Origin: Ulota crispa
Lineage: Eukaryota; Streptophyta; Bryopsida; Orthotrichales; Orthotrichaceae
Assembly: GCA_963920765.1 (NCBI GenBank)
Contig: OY987247.1
Location: forward strand, 20,060,471 to 20,124,470
DNA: 64,000 nucleotides
Direction of reading: 5' to 3'
Below, piece by piece: positions 48,426 through 58,120 of the stretch. The translations under genes were made by a program, and so were the position numbers. The first letter of the stretch is position 1. Each line of letters starts with the position of its first letter. The notes below the pieces were generated by a model that searched no databases, was not told where the DNA came from, and saw only the letters and a program-made list of their open reading frames with translations.

Positions 48426-48930
48426 TGTCATAGACGTGACATACAAATGACCAAATTAGTATAGGTAGGTAGGTCCCTTAGAAGTTTCCTATCTAGAAAC
48501 TTCCATTAGATTCTAATAGTTCTCAAGAAGCTTTTAGAGAAGGAGCTTTTACTTTAGGAAGAGAAGTAGTTTTTATTTTAGGAAGGTCCATTCTTTTATT
48601 TTAGGAAGAAAAGAAGTTTTTACTTTAAAAAGGTCCATTCTTTTATTTTAGAAAGAGAAGAAGTTTTTACTTTAGGACACTAGTATATAAAGAGAGAATT
48701 GGAACTTTGTCCCTCACTCTTGTCAACACCAATTGTATCCTCTTGCCTTAGTTATCAAATATAATTCTTGTTCACAGTAATCATGTGGTAGTTCTCTTAC
48801 AAATGTTTAGTATAAACCCTCAAGAGCAAGGAATCCCCTCAATCTTGTTTAGTTGTTATTCAAACAGATTGAGTCTTGTCAAGTAGATCGTTCTTAGTTA
48901 ATTTGCCGTGTTAGAGTTGCGTCCGCAACA
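48426..48930 (+). repeat. 3' LTR of the chromovirus (505 bp)
   Basis: It starts TGTCATAGACGTGACATACA and ends CCGCAACA, followed by CATTA (48931-48935), the decayed partner of CGTCA on the left. About 50 bp longer than the 5' LTR through an extra copy of the 'aaggtccattcttttatttt' type unit at about 48586-48645. Confidence 0.92.
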
Positions 48931-49199
48931 CATTACTCCACCCTAAGTTGGGGCCTTTGATTGCCTATACAAAATTTAAATTTATAAACACTATGATGTG
49001 AGGCAATTAAATAGATCTTATGTTATTCCTAGGGATAAAACCAAGGATGAGAAAACTTAAGAGGTCAAATCATCTAAGAGCCTATTTGTGAATGAAGACA
49101 TAAGTGTTGTGAATAGGACATTCATGTGAATGAAGAGGTCAATGATGTAAGGGATTTAGTACATTGTGACTAATGCTCAACAAGCTCATTAATAAAGTA

Positions 49200-50110
49200 A
49201 TTATTTCCAATATACAAAATCTTCTACAATTTTTGACTAGAAGTGAGGGTAAATTCTTGAGAATAGTTATGCATTTTTTCTACAATAAAAAACACCTCAA
49301 TACAAAGTTGTAGGACCATTAGTCACATTTAGAATTTTTTGCAATTTTTTTATTGTTTTTAATCCCCATCTATAAAAACAAGAGAAATTCAAATTGGCTT
49401 ATCTAATTTTGTATGTTAGGATGCTTTTTAAGGATTCCTTGCAAATATAGGGAGCTTTTTTGATCAAATTCTAGGTACAAAAGGAAAATATTTTAAGAAA
49501 TTGGCACAATTTATGACTAATGTGACTAGTGCCCATTGGGAGCATTAGTCACATTTGTTACAACCAAGCAAATTTGCCACAACTTTTGCATGGACAACTA
49601 AAATTTTATTAAAATTTGCGTGTATGTTCCAAACAATGTAAAGCACCTATTTATCAATTTCTGGGACCATGGAATACTATAAGGATTTTTTGCAATTTTT
49701 TGATTGTTTTTGCTACCAATTCAAAAATTTATACACAATTGATTTGGGCTGTCCACTTTCATGCATTAGGGTGATTTTGTAGGGTTCATTGCAACTATTG
49801 GGAAGTTTTTAGGCAATTCAAAAATAGAAAAAGCAAGCAATTTGGGAAATTGGCTTGACTGTGACTAATTTTACTAACCTCCCTTAGGGGGTAGTCACAT
49901 TAGTCCCAGTTGAATAGATTTGCTACAACTTTTGCATGAGTTAGTGAAATTTCTCAAAATTTTTCGATAAGTACTACATTATGTAAGACACCTATGTGCA
50001 TATTGTGGGAGCATTGGAATTTATTAGAATTTTTTGCAGTTTTTTTATTGTTTTTGCTACCAATTCAAAAACAAATGAAATTGGAGTTGAGTTTTCCAAT
50101 TTTATAAGAT
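49200..50110. repeat. Degenerate tandem repeat, about 350 bp unit, roughly three copies
   Basis: The marker GCAATTTTTTxATTGTTTTT occurs at 49341, 49692 and 50037 (spacing 351 and 345), each followed by 'gctaccaattcaaaaa' or a variant. Other shared blocks are 'ttgccacaacttttgcatg' / 'ttgctacaacttttgcatga', 'aagcacctat' / 'aagacaccta', and 'tagtcacatt'. Copies have diverged a good deal. This looks like satellite or LTR-derived repeat DNA, with no coding sequence. Confidence 0.75.
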
Positions 50111-51340
50111 ACTTTGCTTTTGGAGGATCTATTTCAAAAAATTTAGAAAATCTTAGACATTTTTTGAATCAAAAGGTAGGATTGTAGAAGATTTTATACC
50201 TTGTGAGTAATATGACGTATGCTTGGATGGACATTAGTCCAATAGTCATAATCTATAGAATCTTCCATAGTTCTCTACTAAAAGAATGATTTCTTTGCAA
50301 TTGGTAGTTTCTTATATACTAAATGTTTTATCCTGGTGCAAATTTGTGTGAGTAATTTTGTAGCTATAGAAGATTTGTTCCTTCTTCTATCTCATATGTT
50401 TTAGCAGAACTTTACATTTCAAAAAAGAAAATAGAACCACATTTTTTATTTGAAGACGTTTAATTTTTTTTAATGTCCAATAATTGTTCATACTTTCCAT
50501 AGCAAACAACTAACTTTTGCAATTTGTAGTACAATAATTGATTCATAGCCAACTCAAATTCACAACTTCTTCCTCCCATTTCTTTCAAAGTAGGTAGAAA
50601 ATAGGACCTCCAGCATTAGCTAAAGGTCTTTTCACACGGTGCTGCTACCCTTGTTTTGATCTCGCTTGACTTGGGTATTTTTGGCGGTGTGATGAATTAG
50701 GTAGGCATAAATGGTTGCTTTAAAAGCAGGCTACATTGCATGCCAATGCCATAAGACCTCTTTTTTCTTGCGCTAAATGTAAGAGGAAATAGAAAGGCAA
50801 GCTTTATACATTTTAAGAAATGAATTCATATTGTGAAATGAAATACATTAAACTTATTAACCATCTTATTACTAAAACCCCACTTTTGGTTTTTTGTTAC
50901 TTACTATCTTTGTTATAAATTGCACTTGGAATTGAAATTATTGTATTTGGTGCACAATCCAATGGTATTTCTTTGAAACTTCTATTTTTTGCTATTAATT
51001 TTTATGTAAGGTCCTCATCTAAAAACAATATCATGCCTTCATGATCTTGTCTAAATATAATATCTTTATTTGGTTGTAATTGTTGTTGATTACTAACAAT
51101 ATTTTTATAACCCTAATAATATTGTTGTAAGTTTTTTCATAAGAAATGTGATATTTTGAAGATTTTTGCAAAAGACTAAATAGTCTAGAATGACATGTTT
51201 TTAATACAAGAAGCAACATGTATCTTGATACTACTTTCACTAAAAATATAAAGATTGAATGTCGAATGACCTATACATCACTATTTGACAATGCAAAGAT
51301 AAATTGCTCCTCATTCAAAATTAAGTAGTGGTCTTGCCCT
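50111..51340. other. AT-rich intergenic DNA
   Basis: I see no gene, tRNA or clear repeat here. Confidence 0.45.
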
Positions 51341-51354
51341 TGTGTGGAAAATGC

Positions 51355-51950
51355 CCTCAAAATTATCATTCATTGATGACAAAATTGCCATTGGAATGAA
51401 ATTGCCTTAGTGCTCAAAATACCCTTAAAATTTCCATCCAATGTTGCCAAATTTGCCCTTGGATTGAAAATGCCATCTAAGTGAAAATGTCCTTGAGCTA
51501 AAAATGCCCTCTAAATGTCCATGCAATGTTGACAAAACCTCCCTTGCATTAAAAAAATGCTAGAAGTGGATATTGCCCTCCACCCTAGTGAAAATGCCGT
51601 CAAAATTCCCATTCATTGTGGATGAAATTGCTTTAAGAATGAAGATACCCTCAAATTTTCCATGCATGGTTGACAAAATTGTCTTGAAAATGAAAGCGCC
51701 TTTGTAGTAAAATGCTCTTTTGGTGAAAATGGTCTCAATATTCCAAACCACTTTGGTTGACATTACCCTTGAAATGAATATGCCCTCATAAAAGAAATGC
51801 CCTTGACATAAAAATCCCTTGAAATACCCATCTGTTGTTCTCAAAATTGCCTTGGAAATGAAAATGCCCTACTAGTGGAAATGTTCACATGTTAGAAATG
51901 TCCTTAGACTCCCATCAATTGTTAATGAAATGGCTATGGGATTGAAAATG
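51355..51950. repeat. Degenerate minisatellite next to the RT fragment
   Basis: At least eight copies of a block like 'aaattyccatycattgttgacaaaattgcccttg' start near 51359, 51426, 51501, 51601, 51652, 51738, 51822 and 51906, usually followed by 'gaatgaaaatgccct'. Spacing is irregular (about 50-100 bp), so units have gained and lost sequence. A 94-codon minus-strand ORF (51844-51560) just reflects the repeats. The array runs directly into the gypsy pol fragment at 51965. Confidence 0.75.
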
Positions 51951-51964
51951 CCCTTGGAGTGGAA

Positions 51965-52418
51965 TTGCCCTTGAAAGCAAAGGAAAAGAAGTCTCCTCCC
52001 AAGAGCATACAAGATGTGTTGGTGGAGTACCAAGATGTGCTCACTAAAGCACTATTGCAAGAGCTACCGTCGTGTAGAGAAGTGGATCACAAGATTGAGG
52101 TGATATCGGGAGCGGAACCACCTTCTAAGACGCCCTATCGATTGAACCAAACAAAGTTGATGGAATTGAAGAAGCAAATAAATGACTTGCTATAGAGGGG
52201 CTACATTAGACCAAGCTAATCACCATATGGAGCACCCGTACTCTTTGTAGACAAGAAGGATGGAACACTTTGGATGTGCATCAATTATAGGACCTTGAAT
52301 AAAGTGACTATCAAGAATAACTATCCTTTGCTTCAAATTGATGATCGCTTTGATAGGTTGGCAAGAGCAAAATACTTTAGTTGGATTGATTTGAAGTCAA
52401 GGTACTATCAAATCCTTG
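51965..52418 (+). pseudogene. Ty3/gypsy pol fragment (RT N-terminal part), second lineage
   Basis: The fragment holds the protease-RT linker and the start of RT: SIQDVLVEYQDVL, CREVDHKIEVISGAEPPSKT, a TAG at about 52194, [47 protein letters not shown] and [14 protein letters not shown]. It ends abruptly at 52418, before the YxDD motif, and runs into unrelated AT-rich DNA. Its sequence differs clearly from the chromovirus at 41.7-48.9 kb and is the ordinary plant gypsy type. Two or three stops are present. The abrupt end suggests a deletion or an insertion breakpoint. Confidence 0.9.
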
Positions 52419-53353
52419 GAACAATTATATTGCAATTGTGTTTTAGTTGCTTAATAGTGTTTTATTAATGTGCAAAATTTTTGTAAGATTATCACATAGT
52501 TGTATCACAGTTGCATAGAAAACAAATTTTGCCATTTTTTTATATATGGTTACAAAGTTGGTTTGCAAATACAATCAAATTATTTAGCAAATTAATCTTC
52601 ACTATTATTTTAAGTTTAGTAGGCTCAAAAATTTATTGATATTTTTTGATTTTCTAAATGAATACTCTTATTTAAAGGTTCAAGTACTCTCTTGTATTTA
52701 TAATGGCATTATATTATAAAATTGAACATTATCCATCTGAATTAAGTTACTATTAAAAATTCTTGATAATCAAAAATTGTTAATAAATTATTCTCTACAC
52801 ATTATGTGATTGCATTTACTACAAAAGGTATTAACAATTATTTTGAAAATTGCTTTGTTGCAACAATTTTGTTCAACTTCATTTCAAACATGATAAAAAC
52901 ATTTGAAATATCTACCATTATTTTTTTAGCATACATTTTTTTATGACACAGATTTTCAATTGAATCTATTGTGAATATTAATAAAAAATATCTATGTAGT
53001 TTGGTTTTAAAAAAAAGGCTTCACTATTTTAATCATCTTGTATTACAAAATTCAACTCAAAGTTTAACATTATATTCTATGTAAATATAAATGCCTCCTT
53101 TACTATACTTTTTTTGTTGATTTACAGCAAGGATATATGGTTGAAATGTGAAAGAGATTATATTGTAGCTTTAATATTTATTTTAATTCTTTTAAATAAA
53201 TTATTGTTATATTACTAATTCTGTTTTTTAATATTTCTAATGTAAAATTGATCTCTCTAATGTATATTAGCAATTGCATAGCTAATAAATCCTCCTTTTA
53301 AATTTATTTTTAAAAAGTTTTCATTTTCAAATGACGCACAGTTTCCTTGAACT
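52419..53353. other. Very AT-rich DNA
   Basis: No gene. It abuts the broken RT fragment, so its left end is a junction. Confidence 0.45.
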
Positions 53354-53481
53354 CACTACGGGAAAACCGTGGTCAAATCTGCAAAAAGTTGACAAAAAAT
53401 GTGACCTAATCTACAATATCTATAGATTATGTCACATTTTTTGTCAAGTTTTTTTAGATCAACCATGGTTTTCCTATAACA
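53354..53481. mobile_element. CACTA-ended MITE, family C (128 bp)
   Basis: A short foldback begins CACTACGGGAAAACCGTGGT. The right arm 'aaccatggttttcctataaca' is its complement with several transitions near the tip. Inside, 'gttgacaaaaaatgtgac' pairs with 'gtcacattttttgtcaa'. Flanking triplets are ACT and AGT (two of three). The right tip is eroded, so that boundary is approximate. Confidence 0.75.
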
Positions 53482-54420
53482 AGTATTTTTACATATTAAT
53501 AAGCAATTCATGATGTTAACATTTCTCATATCAATGGCTTTTAAAAAAAAACTAAATATCATTTATTATAAGTGTGCTTGTAGTTGTTTTGTAATTGTCC
53601 TTGCACAATGACAAACATAAATTTACACAAAGAAATGCACTTCAACTGTAATCAATTATAGTATTATTAATTGTAATGATGTTTTGGTTATTTTAGAACT
53701 ATAAATAAGTAGTGATAAACATGCAATCAAATAAACAAGTGCATTATAATTAACAATGACTCAACATTATTTAGAACTTATATTACAATAAAAATTACTG
53801 TTGATACAAAGACCATACAAATTTTTTATTATTGCCATGCTTGATTTACATTGGTTAGTTTTACAAAAACTATCAATCATAAGACTCATTGCTTCTTTTG
53901 ATAGTAATTGCAAAATTTATGGAATATTATTGTAGAACTTATTTATTTGTTGAAATGTTAAGTTTAAATTTGTTATAATTATGATCTAAAATTTACATAG
54001 AAACTTTGCATATTCATAAACTTCAATAAGTATAAACCAAAACATAATGAATAACATCATTAGGTAATTATGCATATTTATTTGTTGATTTTATTAACAT
54101 TAAACTTCAAAAATCTTATAGTAGTAAATAGTGATGGTAATTAAATTTTTGATGATACATTGGCATTATAATAATTTAAAGCATAGTAAATTTATTTTAA
54201 AAATAAAAAAATTAGGTTGAGTTTTTTTTCATTTTATTAAATTTTTGATTTAATCCAAGTATTATTAAATAATCAACCAATCAACTTCTCAAAAGCAATT
54301 GATGTTGTTTTAGCTTATTAACCATTCTATATTATACAAATTATTGGCTTTATTTATCAAATTCAGTATTTAGTTTTTACTAAATTAGTTGAAATTTTCA
54401 AAAATGGTTTTAAAAATCTA

Positions 54421-54457
<37 letters not shown>

Positions 54458-55480
54458 ATAGAAGCAACATACAAATATTTTTGAAATAGATGATGAAACA
54501 TTTGTAATTTACAATCAATTCCTTAAACTAGTCCAAAATATCAAGTGAGAGTCATGCATTTTCTACAAAATATCTTTGTTCTTTTAATTTTTGGGAAAAG
54601 GAAAGCTAATCCACCAATTAAAAACAATCCAATTTAGATATGTGGAAATTATCAAATGTTGTGATCAAATTTACAATATTTTTTAAATTTGAATGCTGCT
54701 TTATTGACTTAAATTCCAATAGAGTTAATGATTACAATCAATGTATTAATATACATACAATTATGAAATCATCACAAATTTGTTTTTCATATTTAAATGA
54801 GTATTTCTAAGCTTGATCACCTGAACCTTTTATACAACTTTAAAAATTCCGAAAGGCTCAGTTTTTTGTTGAAATATTATTGCACCAATATAATTTTTTG
54901 ATGTATTTTTGCTTTAAGTAACTCAAAAGACCTATATTTTTTGTTTCAAATTTAAGCATACTTTTATTTTAGTATAGCCTTAGAATGATAAAGGTGAAAC
55001 AAATATTTTGATCCAAATAAAAAATCAGCATTAAAAATCACATTTCATGCTCCCAAAGGGTGTCCCATTAGCAATTTAGGGTGTCACTATAGTAATTCCC
55101 TAAAATTATTAAAAGAAACAGTATCAATATTTAAAACATTATGACAACAAAATATTAGAAGTTAAAAAGAACTATGATCCAAAAAAATTGATAGTACCAA
55201 TAATTTTAGTTTTTTTTAAGATAGAAGACCAAAAGAACAAAATGTCATTTTTTTCTTCTAAAAGAATTTTATGCATTCCAATAATAGATGTAAGAACTTC
55301 AAAATTTGCAAAGTGGTTTGTTCTTAATGCTTCATAGTTTAGATTTTAACATGTTTATAGTCCATTTCAAGGTGAAATTTTGTTTTGAACACATCTCTAA
55401 TATTAAATTAGTTAAAAACACATATTTTTACAGTTATGAAGGCAATGATTCCTAAAATTGGGTTATAGTTTTTAGATCAT
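53482..55480. other. Very AT-rich intergenic DNA
   Basis: No gene. It includes the AT microsatellite at 54421. Otherwise featureless. Confidence 0.45.
54421..54444. repeat. (AT)12 microsatellite
   Basis: An uninterrupted AT dinucleotide run, followed by an 'acatatacatata' tail. Confidence 0.95.
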
Positions 55481-55675
55481 TAACTATAAGAAAAATATGC
55501 ACTAAATGAATAAGTCCCAAAACAAGTGCACAACTATAATCAAATCATTTTGTAGTTGTTTCATAGTTGTTGTATAGTCATTCGGTTGTAATATAGTCAT
55601 GCACTTATTGTGCAGTTGTGATGTAGTTGTTGCGCAGTTGTAATCTAGTCGTTTATTGTCCATTTTCTCTTAGTG
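55481..55675. mobile_element. CACTA-ended MITE, family D, with TAGTTG-rich interior
   Basis: The right end reads TCGTTTATTGTCCATTTTCTCTTAGTG; reversed it begins CACTAAGAGAAAATGG. The left end (aactataagaaaaatatgcactaaatga) pairs with it imperfectly. The interior is made of TAGTTGT/AGTCGT words (for example 'gcagttgtgatgtagttgtt'), the complement of the ACAACT words that fill 57475-58120. CAT flanks both sides if the left end is taken at 55481. A related right end, CGTTTATTGGCCTATTTCTTCTAGTG, occurs at 58578-58603, so family D termini are present twice. Confidence 0.65.
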
Positions 55676-57474
55676 CATCTAGACCCTTGATTAAGATTAG
55701 GGTTGGTAGTTTGGAGGGTGGAGATGTAGCCGCCAGTCTTGTACCCTAGGGCCCATGGATAAAAAGGCATGCATGGTTCCTCTCTTCCACTCATTCTTCT
55801 CACTTGCAGGGCGGAGCTATGCCAAGATTTTTTGGAATTGAAAGTCCCCTCTATTTTGTATTAGCTTGTTTCATTTGCTTGTTGTAAGCTCAAATTTGAT
55901 CTTTGTTTTTTGAAATTTTTTGGAGTTCTTCCTTATGCTAGTAGCTTTCCAATGACACCAATCACTCTAGATTTTGGGTTTTGAGGAGTTTTTGGTAGAG
56001 TTTCTAGTAAAAGGCTGTCTACTACAATGGCAATTTTCAACCCAGCTTCAAAAATCCACATCTTGGTGAGTTTTAGGTCAATTTTTGTGCAAATTTGTAT
56101 GCTAGATATGTGGTAGAGTCTAGTTTTTGACAAAAATTGAAACCCTTATCTTGAGTTGTTAGTGAAATATTGATTGCTTCTTGAATGCATAATGTATTTC
56201 AGCTCTATGGGTGCAATTAGGAAGTTTTCAAAAAATCATTTTTCATTGAGTATATAGGATCTTGTGATGTGGCTTACATGGTTTCTAATCCTTGTTAACC
56301 CTATAACAACCACACCCATTTTCACAGAATCCGCTGAAAACAGGGGCTGTAAACTTAGATTTGGAATTGACTCAAATATGGACCCATTTTCAATAATCCA
56401 ACCATACAAATGGGAAGTACATTTTGTTTATTGTAAAGCACCAAATTTTAGCTAGATCTACCATTAGGGGTGAAATGCTATAATGATTGAGTGAGCCGTA
56501 TGCAGAAAATCTCCTGTGTTTCATTTTTGTTTAGTTTTGAATGTTAACCTTTCATGCAAGCTTTGATTGAGAAGAGCCTTACATTTCTAGAAAGCAAGGT
56601 TTCCCACCTTTCCAACAAGACTAGTTTCATACAAAATAGACAAAAATAGCAATCACAAGGTGTAGCTAAGTGGACAAAAAGGGTCAAAAAACCCACTTTC
56701 TTTGCTACCCTAAAATGATTCTACAAGAAATTTGATGATTATTTTGGAAAATCCAATTGGTGAAAACAACCAAGAATTGGCCTTAAATGTAGGATGACAA
56801 ATTTTAAAGCCAAAATGACAACAATATTTCAGTAGATCTTCAAATAATACAATTATACCACTACCGTATATGAAAACAATACAAGCATATTTTTTAAGCA
56901 ATTTGAAATTTTTTAGAAATATGCAATTGAAATTTGACATTCTTCTTGCATACTTGATGTATTGTGTTGTTGCTTTGATCCATCTTTGACAAAAATTGAA
57001 TACCTATTTTGAAGCCATGTTGTATAAACACTATTATCTGTCAACTCACATACCCAATTGCATTGTTATTTTTTTAGATGGATGCAAAATTCTTGTGATC
57101 ACATGTGTACTTCAAGACCAAATTCCAATTTATTGAGCGATGTCAAACCTTGAGGCCAAAAACCACTCCTAGCGACCAAAATATGGTCGCATGGTCCTTA
57201 AAGGGTTAATTTAAATTTCAAAAGTGGTTTTTTGCAATTTTTAGGTTCATTTTGAAGTTTTGACAAGAGTTTAGAAAAAGTAGGGTTTGTGTGCTTATAT
57301 CATATTCTTAGCAAGAGTTTGCAATTTATAGAAGCACAATGTGCAATTAGAACGCAACTACAGTAGATTTTTGGATTTAGATGAATTTCTTTTGCAATTG
57401 ATTTGTAGGTGAAATTGAGTGTATTGACTACCAATTTTTAAAAATAATCTGTGACCTTATCAAAATTGGTTGGC
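55676..57474. other. AT-rich DNA, no supported gene
   Basis: ORFs near 55933 (minus), 56264 and 56710 (minus) have no recognisable motif. If the family D ends at 55481 and 58603 belong to one larger element, this would be its interior. Confidence 0.4.
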
Positions 57475-58120
57475 AATAGCAGTACAACTGGTAACCAATT
57501 ATGTTACAATTGAAGCTGATGTTACACTCCTTTACAACTACAAAACAACTGCATTACAACTACATTACAAATGCGTTACAACTGCATTACAATTGTGTTA
57601 CAATTGTGTTGTTGGTTCTTTCATGTGGGACAATTGGGTTACAACTGAATAGCAATTAAAACTTGTTGTATATTACTAGAGTGGCAATAGTTTAAAATTA
57701 CATTGTCAATTGTTTTGGACTCATTCTTTGTTTATAGCTCTATGGTAGTTGTGAGCATGATTGTTATTGCCTCATGTATCTTTTCTATAACAAACAGTGA
57801 TTATAACCAAATGAAAAATAACAAAAAACCTTCAAACATCAATATTTACAAAATCAACATAAATAGCTACAGTACAACTACAATACTACAGCGCTACCAC
57901 TTCACTTCCACTACACTACTACCACACGTACTACAATTAGAATACAACTACATAACAAGTACATTACAACTACATAGTAATCAGATTACAACTGAATTAC
58001 AACTACACCACAACTAGACTACAACCACACAACAATTCATTACAACTACATATCAAATGCACTATTACTACATTACAACTACCTCTCAACTCCTTTACAA
58101 CTACTATACAACTGCAAAGT
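57475..58120. repeat. Dense field of ACAACT/ACATTACAACT words
   Basis: Words such as TACAACTACATTACAACT, ACAACTGCATTACAACT and ACAACTACATAACAA recur dozens of times with irregular spacing (clusters at about 57530-57650 and 57860-58115). The basic unit is about 11-12 bp. CACTA elements carry short subterminal repeats of this size that bind the TnpA protein, and family D MITE termini flank the area, so this may be the subterminal field of a larger CACTA element. A simple degenerate minisatellite is the alternative. Confidence 0.7.

Larger units (their letters stand above)
41661..48930 (+). mobile_element. Chromodomain Ty3/gypsy retrotransposon, Tf1/sushi-like, near full length
   Basis: It has 5' LTR 41661-42117, gag 42423-44690, pol 44691-48361 and 3' LTR 48426-48930. 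The order protease, RT, RNase H, integrase and C-terminal chromodomain makes it a chromovirus. Features unlike the usual tRNA-primed seed-plant chromoviruses are LTRs that begin TGTCA, no TGG-type primer site after the 5' LTR, an apparent self-priming site (42120-42130), an AAGAGGG-type polypurine stretch at the 3' LTR, and a Gag and chromodomain tail that resemble the Tf1/sushi group of fungi and vertebrates. Flanks are CGTCA and CATTA, which differ by two transitions and are plausibly one decayed 5-bp duplication. Genes carry many stops and at least three frameshifts. A 1296-bp solo LTR interrupts gag, so about 5.97 kb is its own sequence. It is not mobile. Confidence 0.9.

Noticed and set aside
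51560-51844. 94-codon minus-strand ORF with repeated SSTMNGNFDGIF-like segments
   Set aside because: It is a by-product of the degenerate minisatellite; spacing of the units is irregular and not a multiple of three.
57475-58120. Small ORFs rich in Thr, Leu and Tyr in the ACAACT repeat field
   Set aside because: They result from reading short repeats and have no protein character beyond repetition.
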